Source of the DNA: Desmodesmus armatus
Taxonomy: Eukaryota; Chlorophyta; Chlorophyceae; Sphaeropleales; Scenedesmaceae
Direction: 5' to 3'
DNA length: 64,000 nt
NCBI GenBank assembly: GCA_007449985.2
Contig: VIIQ02000127.1
Location: 62,001-126,000 of the forward strand
This document shows positions 20,247 through 32,740 of this stretch, in pieces. Positions within the stretch are counted from its first letter, which is position 1, and each line of letters begins with the position of its first letter. Below the pieces are notes generated by a model. That model was not told where the DNA came from, searched no databases, and worked only from the letters and a program-made list of their open reading frames with translations. A program made the position numbers and the translations under genes.

Positions 20247-23200
20247 CTGCTGCAGTGTGGGAGGTCGTCCCCACTGCGCTCAAAGCAGTCGCAGAACATG
20301 CTGCAAGAAACCCAGATGATTTTCAAATCCCTGAGGAACTCAAGTTTATATTGGACTGCGTTGTCCAGCTCTTGAAATGGGGGACTCCTTTGGACACTTG
20401 GCAGCAGCTTCTGAACATTGGGGTGAGCAGCAGAGCCAGCACATGGGGGAGACTGCACCTGAGAAAGAATATGACAGGACTGAAAGTGGCAAGTTCTGCG
20501 GAAGCGGGTACAACTTTTCTGCGTCTCTATGTCAGTCACTGTGCAGGGGTGGCTGGAGGCTTGGCATGCATGTGACGCACGGATACATAGAGCTCCCTAC
20601 AACCTACAGTGTGCATTGCTCAGCGTCCAGCAATGACCATCCCAAATCGGGATGTATCTGTAAGTGCTGAGGCCCTAGCTCTCATGTGCGACACATTTAC
20701 GCTACTGACAGTGAAGTTAGCTGTGGTTTGGTTCACGTTGCATTGCAACAGCAAGCTTTTGGGCTCGCAGTCCTGGGCACCATTTCATTTCAAACTCAGG
20801 TGCCTTTGTCCTGCCTGGGTCTTTGTGCATGCTGCAGCTTCCTCTCAAGGTGCTGAAGAAATGCCGCGAGCTGGTCACACAGCATGTAAGTGTAGCCTCT
20901 ACAGCTGGCCTGCTGATGGCAGAGGTGCTGTTGGCGCATGCTGCTAAGGATCTGCAGCCACCACCCAATGTCAGCAGCCATGGCAGCAGCAGCAGCAGCA
21001 GCAGCGGTGGCAGCAGCAGCAGCAGCGGTGGCAGCAGCAGCAGCAGCAGCAGCAGCAGGGAGCTGAGGGTGAAGATGTGGGAGCAGGTCCAGCAGTCAGG
21101 CTTCCTGCCGGTGCTTCCAGGCCTGCTGGTCAGCAGCAGTGAGGGCCTGCAAGGCCCTGAGGCACTCCGGGCAATCGTGAGTGCCTCAGGCTCAGACCCC
21201 AGGCCAGGTCTCATAGCTCAGCAGAACGTCTACTTGCTGAGCTTGTTGGCGAAGCTGCACGAGCTGCTTCTCCCTGACGGGCAGCGCTTCCTCACAAGTG
21301 ATGCAGTAGGGGCACAGTGTGTGCTGCCAGCCATGCAGCTTGCCTTGGGCAGCATCCAGCACATCAGCTTGGGCCTAGCACACATTGGGCAACAGGAGTG
21401 GATGGAGGAATGGCTGCGTAGCTCCTACCTTGAGGGCAGCACAGCTTGTACAGCTGCTTTGGCTCTGCTGCAGCGCATGCCAGGGCAGCCGGTTGGCCAA
21501 GTACACCACACAGTGCAGGTCAGCGGTACTGGCCTTGAGGGCCCTGCCCTTGCAGTAGCGCAGAGGGAGATCACACACCAGTGGCTGTGCTTTGAAGTTG
21601 TAGTGATGATGTTGGTTCACTTCATGCGGGCTGCATCCATCAAGGCCGCAACCACCCGCAGCAGCAGCACCAACAGCAGCAGCAGCAGCAGCCAGACTGG
21701 CAGCAGCCAGGCTGCTGCTGCTGGCAGCAGTAGCAGCAGCCGGGGTGCCCCTAGAGGCAGCAGCTCCAGGCAGCCTGCGACTGGTAGCAGCAGCAGCAGG
21801 ACCCAGAAGCCAACCATCAGCGGTTTGTCAGGGGAGCAGTGGCAGTCCCCTGAGCTTGCTGCCAGCATGCCAGCAGCATACACCAGCATGTTGGAGCAGC
21901 TGGGATGCAGCAGGGAGGTAGGGCTGTGGGCGACAGAGGTTTATAAGGCTTACCACGAAAGTTACCATGGGTCGGGCTCATGGGCTTCGCTTTATGGGGA
22001 TTTGGTGGCCCAATTGCGGCATTACCAGTACCTGCAGCGCTCTTTGGAGCTGTCTCAGGACTGGCTGCTGCAGTATGACCGCAGCAGACTACGCTACCCC
22101 CAGACAGCAGCCCTGTCTCTGTCCATGTCAGCTGTCACCCTGCAGTGGTTGTGCAGCTTGCCCCGCTCCAGGCTGCTGCAGGACTGCGAGCCAGTGGCCC
22201 GGGTGGCAGCTTACGCATGCAGGCATGGGCAGAAGCTGCTGCAGCAGCAGCCAAAGCTGCAGCAGGCGGCAGGGGGGTCGCGCTCTGCTCATGACAGCTC
22301 AGGAGGCTGTTCTGGAGTTGAGTGTAGCTGCACTTGACAGGCTGATCAACGAGGCCAGCACAGGCAGCAGCAGTGGCAGCAGCAGCAGCAGCAAGCTTCT
22401 CACACGGTCATGCCAGCACCTTGCAGACACACTTGAGGGTGCGGTTGCCATTGCCCAGAGCCTGCAGCCCGGCTCACTGGCACGGTGCTGCGAGCTTCTG
22501 CAGAAGGGTGTGCGCGTCACGGCAACAGCAGCATCAGCTGCACCCTCAAGCATCATGGGTGGGATCACCAGCAGCATACTGGGCCCTATTGGGCCCATGC
22601 TGGGTGGCCTAGAGGGACAGGGCAACTCCACCTCCATCCTTGTCACCAGGGGTCCCTTGGTGGCACCTGTTGCTGCTGCTGGGGATGTAAGCAGCCCTGA
22701 TGTGCTGCAGCTGTTCGGCCTACTGTGCAGCTTGCTCAAGGTGTGCAGTGACAGCAATGAGCTAGCCCTGCTGGCAGCAGTGACCTCCACCAAGCAGAAG
22801 GTCAGCACAGCAGTGTTGGCGGCAGTCACATCTATGATAGAGGTTGCAGTAGGTGTCGGCTCAGCTGGTGCTGGTCCCAGCAGCAGCAGCAGCAGCGGCG
22901 ACGGCGGCAGCAGGGGTGGCGGCAGAAGCAGCGGTGGTGGCGGCGGCGGCAGCAGCGGTGGCAGCAGCCGCGGCAGCAGTGGTGATGACAGCACTGCAGG
23001 CAGCACTGTATGCACTGCAGTGATGCCGTGGCTGGTGCTGCTGGGCCGCTGCTGTTTGCAGAGTCTGCCGTTTGCTGTTAACCTGCGGCAGCTCCAGTCC
23101 AGCTTGGTCGGCGTGGTGCAGTGGCTGGCAGCAGAGGGCACTGTGCAGCAGCTGACCGCTCTGGGATATGGCCCACAGGCTCTGCAGCAGCAGATAGCAG

Positions 23201-23508
23201 AAGTAGCAAGGCCTCCCCAGCAAGAACAGCTGCAGGCAGCAGGCAAAGTGCTGACATCCTTTGCTATCAGCCGCGCATGCAACAATCCCAGCTGCAGCAA
23301 CCTGAGTTGTCCCGCAGAGGCGCAGCTGGTAGGCAAGGTCTCAGCCAAATGCTCTGGCTGCCGCACAGCATATTACTGTGGGAAGGACTGCCAGCATGCC
23401 GCATGGCGCCAGCACAAGCCAGTGTGTAAGGCGCTGGCAGCAGCAACAAAGCTCGCAGCAGCACCAGCGGCAGTAGTAACAGGAGGTGTGGCAGGCCTAC
23501 AGCTTTGA
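20247..23508 (+). CDS. MYND gene 1 (type A), 5'-truncated, one frameshift
   Basis: Exon 1 (20,247-20,422) encodes VPTALKAVAEHAARNPDD and ends TWQQLLNIG at GTGAGC. Paralogues have an ATG and about ten more residues, lost here at the palindrome edge. Exon 2 starts at 20,838 after GCTGCAG and runs in frame to about 22,270, with Ser-rich linkers and the family block MLEQLGCSREVGLW. At a G6 run (22,272-22,277) the frame breaks; with one G fewer it continues through the blocks GPLVAPVAAAGDVSSPD and PWLVLLGRCC to a TGA at 23,506. The C-terminal MYND finger (23,278-23,427) has Cx4C, CSGC, YYCGKDC and HKPVC ligands. MYND fingers bind proline-rich partner peptides; the role of this algal family is unknown. 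The frameshift may be a homopolymer error. Confidence 0.82.
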
Positions 23509-23720
23509 GCAGGCCAGCAGGATGCGACTGGGGTTCGCGGGGTGCCGACCTACGTTGGCATCAGCCATGCTTGCAGCAACCCGACATGCAGCAGCATGGT
23601 GTGGCCCCCGTAGGTGCAGCTGGTGAGCGGGCACAACGTTATGCGTGCTGCATAGCTTCCTGCTGCACTGCACGGCTGTGCAGGGCCTGCTTTCCCACGA
23701 GCCAGTTCAAGCCTGTGTAC
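23509..23720 (+). pseudogene. MYND-finger remnant after gene 1
   Basis: Just downstream of the gene 1 stop, sequence at about 23,550-23,660 reads HACSNPTCSSMVWPP then a stop, and VQLVSG. This is a decayed first half of a MYND finger. The same sequence recurs at about 27,085-27,190 after the second remnant, so it is part of a duplicated 3' flank. Confidence 0.55.
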
Positions 23721-26518
23721 AGGGCAGCAGCAGCGGCAGCGGCAATGGCAGTGGCGGCTGCTGCCGCAGTTGCAGGGGCTGGGCCCCTCGGGGTGGTAAT
23801 GCTCAGCTTATGTGTAGCTGCAAGCTGCTCGGAGCAGCAGTAGAGCATTTTGTTGAGGCTGAGAGGCCTGCTTTCTGCAGCACCCACACCTCACTTGGAT
23901 GGTATCGGTTGCCTTGGGGCTATTTGACAATGCAGCCTGCACTGAGCGCTAGCAGGAAGGTGTGGGTCCAGCAAAATATGGCATAGTGTGCTTGGGCGTG
24001 TGGTTCTGACATCGTGTCGTTTTGGGCAATCATTGCCTTGAATGCAGAGCAGCCCAGCCAGCAGCAGTATTAGCACCATACAGAGCAAAACATAATGTCC
24101 GGGATGCAATGGCTGTTGTGCGTTGCTGCGTTGCGTTTGCATCTCAGCCATATGCCCTGTTGTGCACAGTCGGACCGCCTGGCAAGTTGTTGCAGTGTAC
24201 TTCAGTGTTATCGGACAATTCGGTGTGACTCCTTGTACTAGGCTTGCACCCAGATGTGACAGTGCGTACCATGATGGTGCCACTGCAGCGCAATATGACA
24301 CAGGGTGGGCTGCACCTTGTGTGGAGATATGCTGAGTGGCCCTGGCAAGCACATTCATTGGCCCCATGTAGCCTGCGGGCTGGGGCAAGCCTCACGGCGT
24401 GTTGTCGTCTGTATCGGTTTGTTGCACAGGCTTTAGTGTGTGCTGTGTCAATAGGAATGCTGATGAGTGTCCTTGATTTCCACTTTGTCGATGAAGGTGT
24501 GTCATTCCAGCTATATGACTGTGCCATCCTGTTGGAGGTTTGTGCTCCAGGTGTCAACCACTGCCTCGACAAGGGCTTCAAAGTGGCACCGCATTTGTGT
24601 GACACTCCGAGTGACACTCCGCGAACGGGATGCAATCCACTTAGTGCACTGATCATGATGTTTTTGGTGCTGGCCGCGCAACAGGATGTCATCATGTGTG
24701 TGGAGCAACTGTTTTGCTCCGCCACAGGGCAGCTACTGATCAATTAGATGGCATCATGATTGGGTGCCGGGCCGCATAGATCATCCGGCACCTTGTACCT
24801 TACTTTGAAGTCCAAAGGTTTGTGTTGGGTTTGTTGGTGTCAGTCGATGTTCGGCACTTTGTCTGAACAGATTTTGCGTGCTGTGCTCAGAGAAGGCCCA
24901 GTGAGTACGGACCAGGGCCAAGGGTGGTGCAATGGAACGGTGGCACGGTGCAGCCAGCGCTGACAATGTGTGTGTTCAAGGAAGCTGTTGCGCTGTACGC
25001 CTTGACATTGGTTGTACCCTTTGTTGGAGCCACCACTTTGCGGCCACCCTTTGGTTGCGATTGCTGGGTTTTCTCCCTTGCAAGTGCTCAAGGCTGCCAG
25101 CTAGCCAGCCAGACAGCAGGCTGTGTGACAGTGTAAGCCACACAACAGGGTTGTGCTACAGGGTGTCGTGGGGTGCTGCATGCAATGGGCTGGATGAATA
25201 TGTTGGACTGTTGTGTGTGGAGTGTGTCAGCTCTGGCACCACCATCGACGGCACCAGGCTCGTCTGCACATTGCTAGCAGCAGGAGCAAGACTCCTGCAG
25301 TGCTCAACTCAGCCGGATGCAGTTTGCATGTATGACCATCGGCCAGCCAAGTGATTCAGTGGCGTAATTGGGGACTTATTGTGTGCGCTGACTTTGTTAG
25401 CTGCCACACCATTACAGTCCGCAGCTTAGCTTTGATGTGGCTGTTGCCTGCAGGGTTAGGGTAGTACTGGCAGCCACTGCGTGTTCAGGTGCTTTGCTCA
25501 TGCCGGTCTTGAGGCTTGCCCGCGTACAAATGAATGTGTAGGATGCCAGCTGCAGCATTCAGGCTGCTCAACTGTGGCTGAGGTGTGCAGTTACGAAAAA
25601 TTAATTTGGAAGGGTCAGTGATATGGCTGGCCACCCGTGGCGTGCTTGCACTTGCCGATAGCCAGCTCTTGCCACACAAACTGCAGTTGGCAGGTTGGCT
25701 TTTGGCTGTCTCCTTGGAGGAGCTGGCACACATTGTGTGTGTCAGGACTGCTTAGCATGTTCCTTGATTGTAAGGCCGCAGCGGCCGCCACAACAGGTAG
25801 TGTGCAGAAGCGGCCTTTGTACTGCAGGGTAATCTCCTGCCTTCAGCGGCAATGCGACAGAGTCTGATGCTGCTGCCGCTCCTGAAGTGTAATTGGTACG
25901 GCTGCCAAGGTGGGTGCCAGCCGCTGACAGTGGAGGCAGTGCCACCTTAGCTCTGGCAGCAGGTGGTGCGGAGAGCAGCAGCGCTGACTCAGTGAGTTGA
26001 GAGTTGTTGCTGCTAGTGCCGCAGGTGTGTCGAGAACCTTCATGTTGGGCTTACCGTGAACTTGTGTTTTTTTGGTAATAGGGATGTTTGGTGGTGGGAT
26101 GTCCAGATGGCCATCTCAATGGGATGCAGCCTGCAAGTCATCATGGGCTCCAGTCAGGCTGCTGTGCTGAAAAAGGCGACAAGGGCTGTGCTTTGTGTGC
26201 ATACGCCACTGGTCGGACAGTGAAAAAGTGTCTGCTGGTCTTGCACCAAGACATGCTTGTGTTTGTGAAGCTGCTGCTGCACTCTTCAGTGCACAGAGGC
26301 GTGAAGTGTGGGAGGCATTCGTGACTGGGTCTTGGTAGCTTGCGGCTGGGTCTGCATGCTTTGTTTTGTGTGCATGTGTATATGTGACTGGGATCTGGTC
26401 ACAAGGGTTTGCTTCCTGCTGTGCGTAAGCGCTGCGTTGCTGAGCAGTCTACGGTGCCATGAGTCATGCATGTGTCACTTGGTGCATTGAGCTGGCTTGG
26501 GCCAAGTGACCCAATGCA
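23721..26518. other. Intergenic DNA, partly shared with 33.1-34.8 kb
   Basis: I support no gene here. The part at about 24,650-26,300 is collinear with about 33,095-34,790. A short block at 24,230-24,350 also resembles 27,655-27,770. Frames of 60-170 codons exist but are not conserved between the duplicated blocks. Confidence 0.6.
24650..26300. repeat. Duplicated intergenic block (copy at 33.1-34.8 kb)
   Basis: Many shared words in the same order (for example CAGGATGTCATC, CATAGATCATC, GTATGACCAT/GTATGGCCAT) place this block in line with about 33,095-34,790, an offset of about 8.4 kb. Identity looks near 75-80% by eye. It shows that the MYND array grew by duplicating genes together with their spacers. 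Confidence 0.65.
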
Positions 26519-27200
26519 CAGGGCAGGACATCTGTGATGCCGTGGCTCGTGCTGCTGGGTTGCTGCTGTTTGCAGAGTCTGCCGCTCGCCGAGCACAACA
26601 GTGTTGACTTGCGGCAGCTGCGGTCAAGCTTGGCAGTCGTGGTGCAGTGGCTGGCACCAGCGGGTGCTGTGCAGCATCTGACCGCTCTGGGATAAGACCC
26701 ACAAGCTTTGCAGCAGCAGCTAGCCAAAGCAGTAAGATCTCCCCAGCAAGAGCAGCTGCAGGTAGCAGGCAGCGTGCTGACATCCTTTGCTATCAGCCGC
26801 GCATGCAACAATCCGAGCTGCAGCGACCCGATTGGCCCCGCAGAGGCACAGCTCGTAGGGAAGGTCTCCGCCAAATGCTGCCGCACAGCACACAACTGTG
26901 GGAGGAACTGCCAGCGCGCCGCGCGGCGCCAGCACAGGCTTGCAAAAGCCTGCATGCAGAGCGCTGGCAGCAGCAACTAAGCTAGCCGCAGCACCTGCTG
27001 CAGCAACGGCGTGGTGATGGGCCTACAGCTGTAAGCGCCAGCAGGACTGCATGTTTCGACGGGGGTTGGATCGTGCTGGCCTGCGTTGGTGTCAGTTGTG
27101 CTTGCAGCAACCCGACCTGAGGCAGCATAAGTGGCCCCTGCAGGCGCAACTTGTGAGCGCAATGTTGTCACATGCGGTCCAGCACAAGCTGCGGTGGCAG
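26519..27200 (+). pseudogene. MYND 3'-end duplicate (gene 1 type), decayed
   Basis: This is a copy of the last part of gene 1 and its 3' flank: MPWLVLLG, VVQWLAPAGAVQHLTALG, an in-frame TAA, then VLTSFAISRACNNPSC. In the finger a CxxC pair is damaged (AKCCRTAHNC), and the tail is shifted. The 5' two thirds of the gene are missing. At 27,085-27,190 the same downstream remnant follows as after gene 1. Confidence 0.75.
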
Positions 27201-28571
27201 GAGATGGGTGCGTGATACCTTCAGCAGCAGACCAGTGTGTTTAGCCTGCAAGGAATGCCTGCTGTCGCACCAAAACCTCAATTGGATGGCTTCGAGTGGC
27301 TTTTGGCTCAGTGCATCTGCACTGAGTGCAAGCAAGTACCTCAGTGTGGGTCGAGGTTGTAGCACCTTCTTTTGTGTGTGGGGTGCTGACACACAGTATC
27401 ATGTGCATTGTCGCATTGTCGTTATGGATGACCAGTGCAAAGGCGCCCAGCCGGCAGCAGTGTGAGCCCTCACAGGGCAGTGCCCCTGGCTGGGTGCGTG
27501 GAATGGCATGAGTGTGATGTTTGCACAACAGCCACTGGCATGTCCCTACACAGGGGAGGCACATGCCTCTCAACAGGGCACCACTGCCTGGCCCAGGCGT
27601 TGAGGCATTGTAGTGCCACTGCAGTGACCTGAATGGTGCCTCTGAATGTGGTGTAATACTTGTACTAGCCGTGCCGCACAATATCTGACAGTGTGTCTGG
27701 TGCCACTGCAGTGCAATGTGACAAAGGCTGAGTTGCATCATGTTTGGAGGCATCCTGGCAAGGCCCTGGGGACCTGCTCCTCAGTGGGGACTTGAGACAT
27801 ACACTGGCGGGTACCAGGATCCCTGAAATAAGCAAAGCACCCTGACAGCGCACAGACTCGTCGGGCATATGCCAGCTGTTCTCACACAGTGCAGAGATGT
27901 GTCGTGCCAGCGCAGTACCAAGTGGATGAGTCACAGCAACAACACCACTCCCCAGGCACTTTTAACATCCAAAATAGTGAGCATGCCCTATGTATCAGCT
28001 TGTTCAGCTGGGAGGTGCACCAACAGAATGCCGCAGTGCAGTCCAAGGGTCAGCCCAATGGTGCTGCTGCCTCAGGGGGTGCCCTGCTATGATGCATGAT
28101 GGCTGTCGCTTTACCCCAGATACGCATACCAACTGCAGCAACGACGAATTGTGATTGTAAAATGTACATGAGAGCTCGGTTGACGTTTGACATGCTCACT
28201 TTCGTGTCGACCGTTGCATGGCATGGTCGGACCTTGTGCCTTTTCAACTGTTCGCCTATGGGTCAATGATAAGACGTTATTCAACGTTGCTTTGCTAGGT
28301 CCGCGACTCATTTTCTGGTCGGTGGTGCAAAGCGTACGTTCGATCTTTGCGAAGCACCAGCCCACGCACCCTGAGAGACGTTTTACAGGATCCTGATATT
28401 ATTCTTCTGTGACTACATCAGTCCAAGGTGGGTGCTGCAGCTGGAACATACTACTGTTGCTGCAGCAACCGATCACACCCAACGACACAGCCACATTGTC
28501 GCTCAGAATCGTCTAGGCATCGATTTCAACCCTTCATCAATCATGATGCAGGTGGATCATTCACCGGCAAG
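27201..28571. other. Intergenic region upstream of MYND gene 2
   Basis: No gene is supported. It includes a block (27,655-27,770) similar to 24,230-24,350. The last 500 nt are AT-richer and probably contain the promoter and 5' UTR of gene 2, but no TATA box or initiator could be assigned with confidence. Confidence 0.45.
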
Positions 28572-31004
28572 ATGCTTACCGCCAACAAGACCCTGGAGGA
28601 CTGGAGAGAGTACCTCAGGTTGCTCAAGCAGATTGCTGCACACGCTGCCGCACACCTCCATGGACCTGAGGGGTTTGAGATCCAACAGGCCATTCGACAG
28701 AGGATGGACGAGCTTCGTGCAGATCTGAGTCAGGGATCTGTTCACCGCGCGTGGAGAACCCTGCTGCAAGAAGACGTGAGTGCATGCAAGCAGCAGAGGC
28801 ACAATTCCACCAGGGCAGGTTGAAGTGGTGTGGATTTGAAGCAGTCACAGTGGCCACTGGCCCAGTGGCAAAAGTGTTGCGTTTCACTGGCCATGGCATT
28901 GGTCATTGCAAGCGCAGGCGCCCCACAGCAGAAATCGGTTCAGCATCAAAGTCTTGTAGAGACTCTGCCATGCCTGCATGCACAACCATAGGTACTGCCA
29001 TTTCACGCACAGTGCACCCAGGCTGGCAAGAGCTGGATGGGCATCAAGTGTCTGATACTGAATCAGCATTGGGCCATCCCAGCAGCAGTAATGCTTATGT
29101 TTTTCGCCAACCACTGCGCTGCCCTGCAGATTCCATGCAAGGTCCTGACTGCATGCTGCCAGCTCATGACAACCTACCAGAACGCGGCCGCTTCGGCAGC
29201 ACACTATGTAGCAGCGCTGCTGCTGGAGCGTGCTGATGCTGAGCTGCCGCACCCAGCAGCTGGCACAGGCAGCAGCAGCAGCAGTGGCAGCAGGCATAGC
29301 AATGGTGTAAGGGCCAGGCTGTGGGAGCAGATTGAGCAGTCTGGCCTCCTGCAGCACCTGCCAGGCCTGCTGTGAAGCAACCAGCAGGGGCTACAGGCCC
29401 TTGCGGCAGCCCCAACTTTCAACAGCCCCTCAAGTGTACGCTACCTGATGTCTCAGTATTCACAGCACCTGCTGCAGATTGTCAAGTACCTGCTCTTCCT
29501 GCACTCGGACCCCGTCAACGGCTACGATCACAGCCCCTTCCTGACAGCCCATGCAGCAGGCCGTGAGTGTGTTGCGCCAGCCATGCACTTTGCGGTCAGC
29601 AGCATGCAGTATATCAGCGAGGCGCTAGCGCACATGGGGCAGGAGGTCTGGATGGCGGACTGGCTGCTCTGTTCCTGCGTTGTCGCAAGCAAAGCCACAG
29701 CAGCTGCCGCCGTCCTGCTGAAGAAACTGCCTAGAGATCCCTCCTGGCAGGGTACAGTTGGTGGTGTGGACCTCAGCCTGCAGCTTTCAGCCATCTCAGT
29801 GCACCGCGCAGCCGTGGGAGTGCTGCGAGCTGAGCAAACATTTGAGTGGGCCTGCCTGAGGGCTGTGCTAGCCATGCTCATGTCTTGGCTGTCAGTTGCC
29901 GGCAGGACGCCTGCTGCGTCAGCTCCCTTCATGCCAGCAGCATACAGCGGCATGTTGGAACAGCTGGGGTGCAGCAGGGAAGTGGGGCTGTGGGCAACAA
30001 TGCTGCTCAAGGAGAACCTTGAGGTGCAGCAAGAAAGGGCGGGTGGGGCGCCGGGGCTCTGGATTGAGGAGGATGTGGTGGAAAGTCTGATGCTGTATGA
30101 CAGCCTGCTGCAGTCAGCAAACGACACAGAGGTGCAGGCAGCGCTGGGGCATGACAGCGCCAACATCCACCACCCCAAGACACCAGCCCTATCCCTGTCC
30201 ATATCAGCAGCTAGCCTGCAGTGGCTGTACAGCACACCTTACAACAGCATGTCAGCCATGAGCCGCTACTTGGCTGTGTACAGGATGGCTGCTCGTGCGC
30301 TCCAGACTGGACAGCAGCAGCCTGGGCAGCAGCAGGCAGCAGAGGATGTGCCACTGATCACCACAGTCAACAAGGCGGCCCTTCAATGCGTCAAGAAGCT
30401 GCTGCGCAAACACCGCAGCAGCATGCCTGACAGCGGACAGTCCAGCACTGCTGCCAGTAGCGCAAGCAGCAACAGCAGCAGCAGTAGGCTGCGAAAGTCA
30501 TGCCAGCACGTGGCAGGTGCATTCGCCACACCTGACAGTCTGCAGCTTGACGCAGGACCAGCGGCAGCCCTGCAGCTGCCTGTTGAGCATGGCCGATGCT
30601 GCAAGCTGTTGCAGGACTGTGTGCGCCTTGCGGCAGCATCAACCTCCAGCAGCATGGAGTGGACCACCAGCAGCACGCTGGCATCGGCTGGGTTGCTGCT
30701 AGGTGCTCTGCAGCGTCAGGCCTATGCTGCTGTCCTGGTCAGCAAGGGACCCTTGGTTGCTCCTGTCGCTGCTGCAAGGGATGTGAGCAGCCCCGATGCT
30801 CTGCAGCTGTTGGGCCTGCTCAGCAGCTTGCTCAAGGCATGCAGCACCACCAGCAACCACCATTTCACAGCAGAGGCGCTAGCAGCAGCAGTCCGGTCTG
30901 GCGAGTATGACCACAATGTCAGCACAGCGGTGGTGGCTGCAGTGACGTCCATTGTGGAGGTTGCTGTGAGCAGTGGTGCAGCTGTTGCCCAGCGAAGCAG
31001 CAGC

Positions 31005-31035
<31 letters not shown>

Positions 31036-31748
31036 CTGCAGGCGGCAGTGCCTGCACGGCAGTGCTGCCGTGGCTGGTGCTGCTTGGCCGCTGCTGCTTG
31101 CTTAGTGCTGTGCTGGTGCGTCATGCGCAACAAAGAATGGAAGGTGGGCTACAGGCTAGTGTTGCACCACATATGCGCTCTCCATGGCTTTCGCACGGCT
31201 GGGACCTTGCCACAAACCTGCCACAGCTCCATTCCAGCTTGGCAGCCGTAGTGCAGTGGCTGGCAGCAGCGGGCACTGTGCAGCAGCTGACTGCTCTGGG
31301 GTATGAGCCGTACACCATGCAGCAGCAGCTGGCAGAGGCAACAGCGGGACTTCCGCATCTCATCGACCTGCAGCTCAATCCCTTTCACCCTCCAAGTGCA
31401 AGCTTAACACAGCTGCAGGGCTACCAGCAGCAGCTGCAGGCAGCTGGCAACGTGCTAAGCTCGTTTGCGATCAGCGATGTCTGCAACCACACAGACTGCA
31501 GCGAGCTGGCCGGCTCATCAGAGGCGCAGGTGGTGAGCGGCCGCAGCTGCATATGCAGTGGTTGTCGCACAGCCCGGTACTGCAGCAAAGCCTGCCAGAA
31601 AAAGGCATGGCGGCAGCACAAGTCTGTGTGCAAGGCGCTGGCAGACGCAGCAGCAGCAACAGCAGCAGCACATGCGCCAGGGCCAGAAGCAGACGGGTCG
31701 GCAAGCCCTTCAGCTGAGAAGAAGAGCGACAGCAGGACAGCAGGTTGA
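28572..31748 (+). pseudogene. MYND gene 2 (type A) with one in-frame TGA
   Basis: Exon 1 (28,572-28,775) is exactly 68 codons from an ATG (MLTANKTLEDWREYL) to a GTGAGT donor. Exon 2 starts at 29,130 after GCCCTGCAG (IPCKVLTACCQLM) and runs to a TGA at 31,746. The only lesion is TGA at 29,373-29,375, where paralogues read GLL followed by S or A. Downstream of it 791 codons are open. Family blocks are all present: MLEQLGCSREVGLWA, LSLSISAASLQWL, GPLVAPVAAARDVSSPD, PWLVLLGRCC. The MYND finger (31,482-31,631) has CNHTDC, CSGC, RYCSKAC and HKSVC, followed by an acidic/basic tail. Either a very young pseudogene, a readthrough case, or a base error. With the stop ignored the protein would be about 940 residues. 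Confidence 0.82.
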
Positions 31749-32564
31749 AGTGCCCGTTGATGCCTGCTGCAGCAGCCTGTGCCAGTCAGTCTCAATGCAG
31801 GGCCAGCACTGCCACTCGAGCCCTGAGCCTGCCTAATCGAGCTGAACAGTAAGCACGTTATGCTGCCCTGATATGCCCACTGTGCTGCCCAGTCTGTCAC
31901 ACTAGGCTGCACAGTTGTCACAAATTTTGCTGCACAGGGGCAGGTGGGGTTTCTGGGGCTTGATGTGGTGTGGTGCTATCAGGTGGCAAGTTTGTGGTTT
32001 TTGGCAAATGGTGACAGTACACGCATTGAATGGCCACTGTGTGATAGTTGGTGTCACCGCACAGCGATGCAGCTGTGCGGTTTGATTGTCAAGCAGAGCA
32101 GTGCCTGCTGGGGCTGTGCAATTGCAGTGGCATGGGCTTCATGTGTTTGCATTCCAGGCGTTGCCCCAGCCAGCCTGAGAAAGCTCGGATGCTCCCAGCA
32201 TGCCCCACTGGTTGACAAGGGCCTGCAGATTGTCTATGTGTCACTGAAGTGACCGGTCACTCAGTGACAGTGTTGTTTGTTTGCTTGCTATGCAACCAGA
32301 CTTGATCGTGCGTGTGTCTCCGCCCGGGAGGGTGGGGCGTGGGTGGGTGGGTGGCCCCGCTGCTGGGCGGCGTGGCTTATCCCAGCTGCTGATCATTGCA
32401 TGCCCTGATGGCTGGGTTTCGGGCAGCATGGACATTGGGACCCCTGCAATTTGCTTTGCGGGTGAGTCTGTGGTTTTGTGTTGGTGTGAGTCTGTGTACA
32501 GCACTTCTTGCACAAGTATGGTGCGCTGTGTGCACGTGAACATTTGCCGGGAGGTGGCAGCAAC
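31749..32564. other. Gene 2 3' flank
   Basis: No gene is supported. A short GTGACCGGTCAC-type palindrome lies at about 32,250 (AAGTGACCGGTCACTCAGTG), reminiscent of the hairpins at 5.7-6.1 kb. Confidence 0.4.
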
Positions 32565-32740
32565 TCATGCTGAGGATGCTGCACAGCCCGTTACTGCTGC
32601 AGCGCCTGCCAGAATGCGGCATGGCGCCAGCACAAGCCCGTGTGTAGGGCGCTGAATGCAGCAGCAGCAGCAACAACAGCAGCAGCAGCTACTGGGTCAG
32701 GGCCTGCTGCAGGCAGTGGGCTGGCACAGCCTTGAGCTCA
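32565..32740 (+). pseudogene. MYND-finger remnant
   Basis: In one frame this reads GCCTARYCCSACQNAAWRQHK then PVCRAL and an Ala-rich tail with a stop near 32,733. That is the second half of a MYND finger and the usual C-terminus, without the upstream body. It probably marks the 3' end of a deleted family member. Confidence 0.68.
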
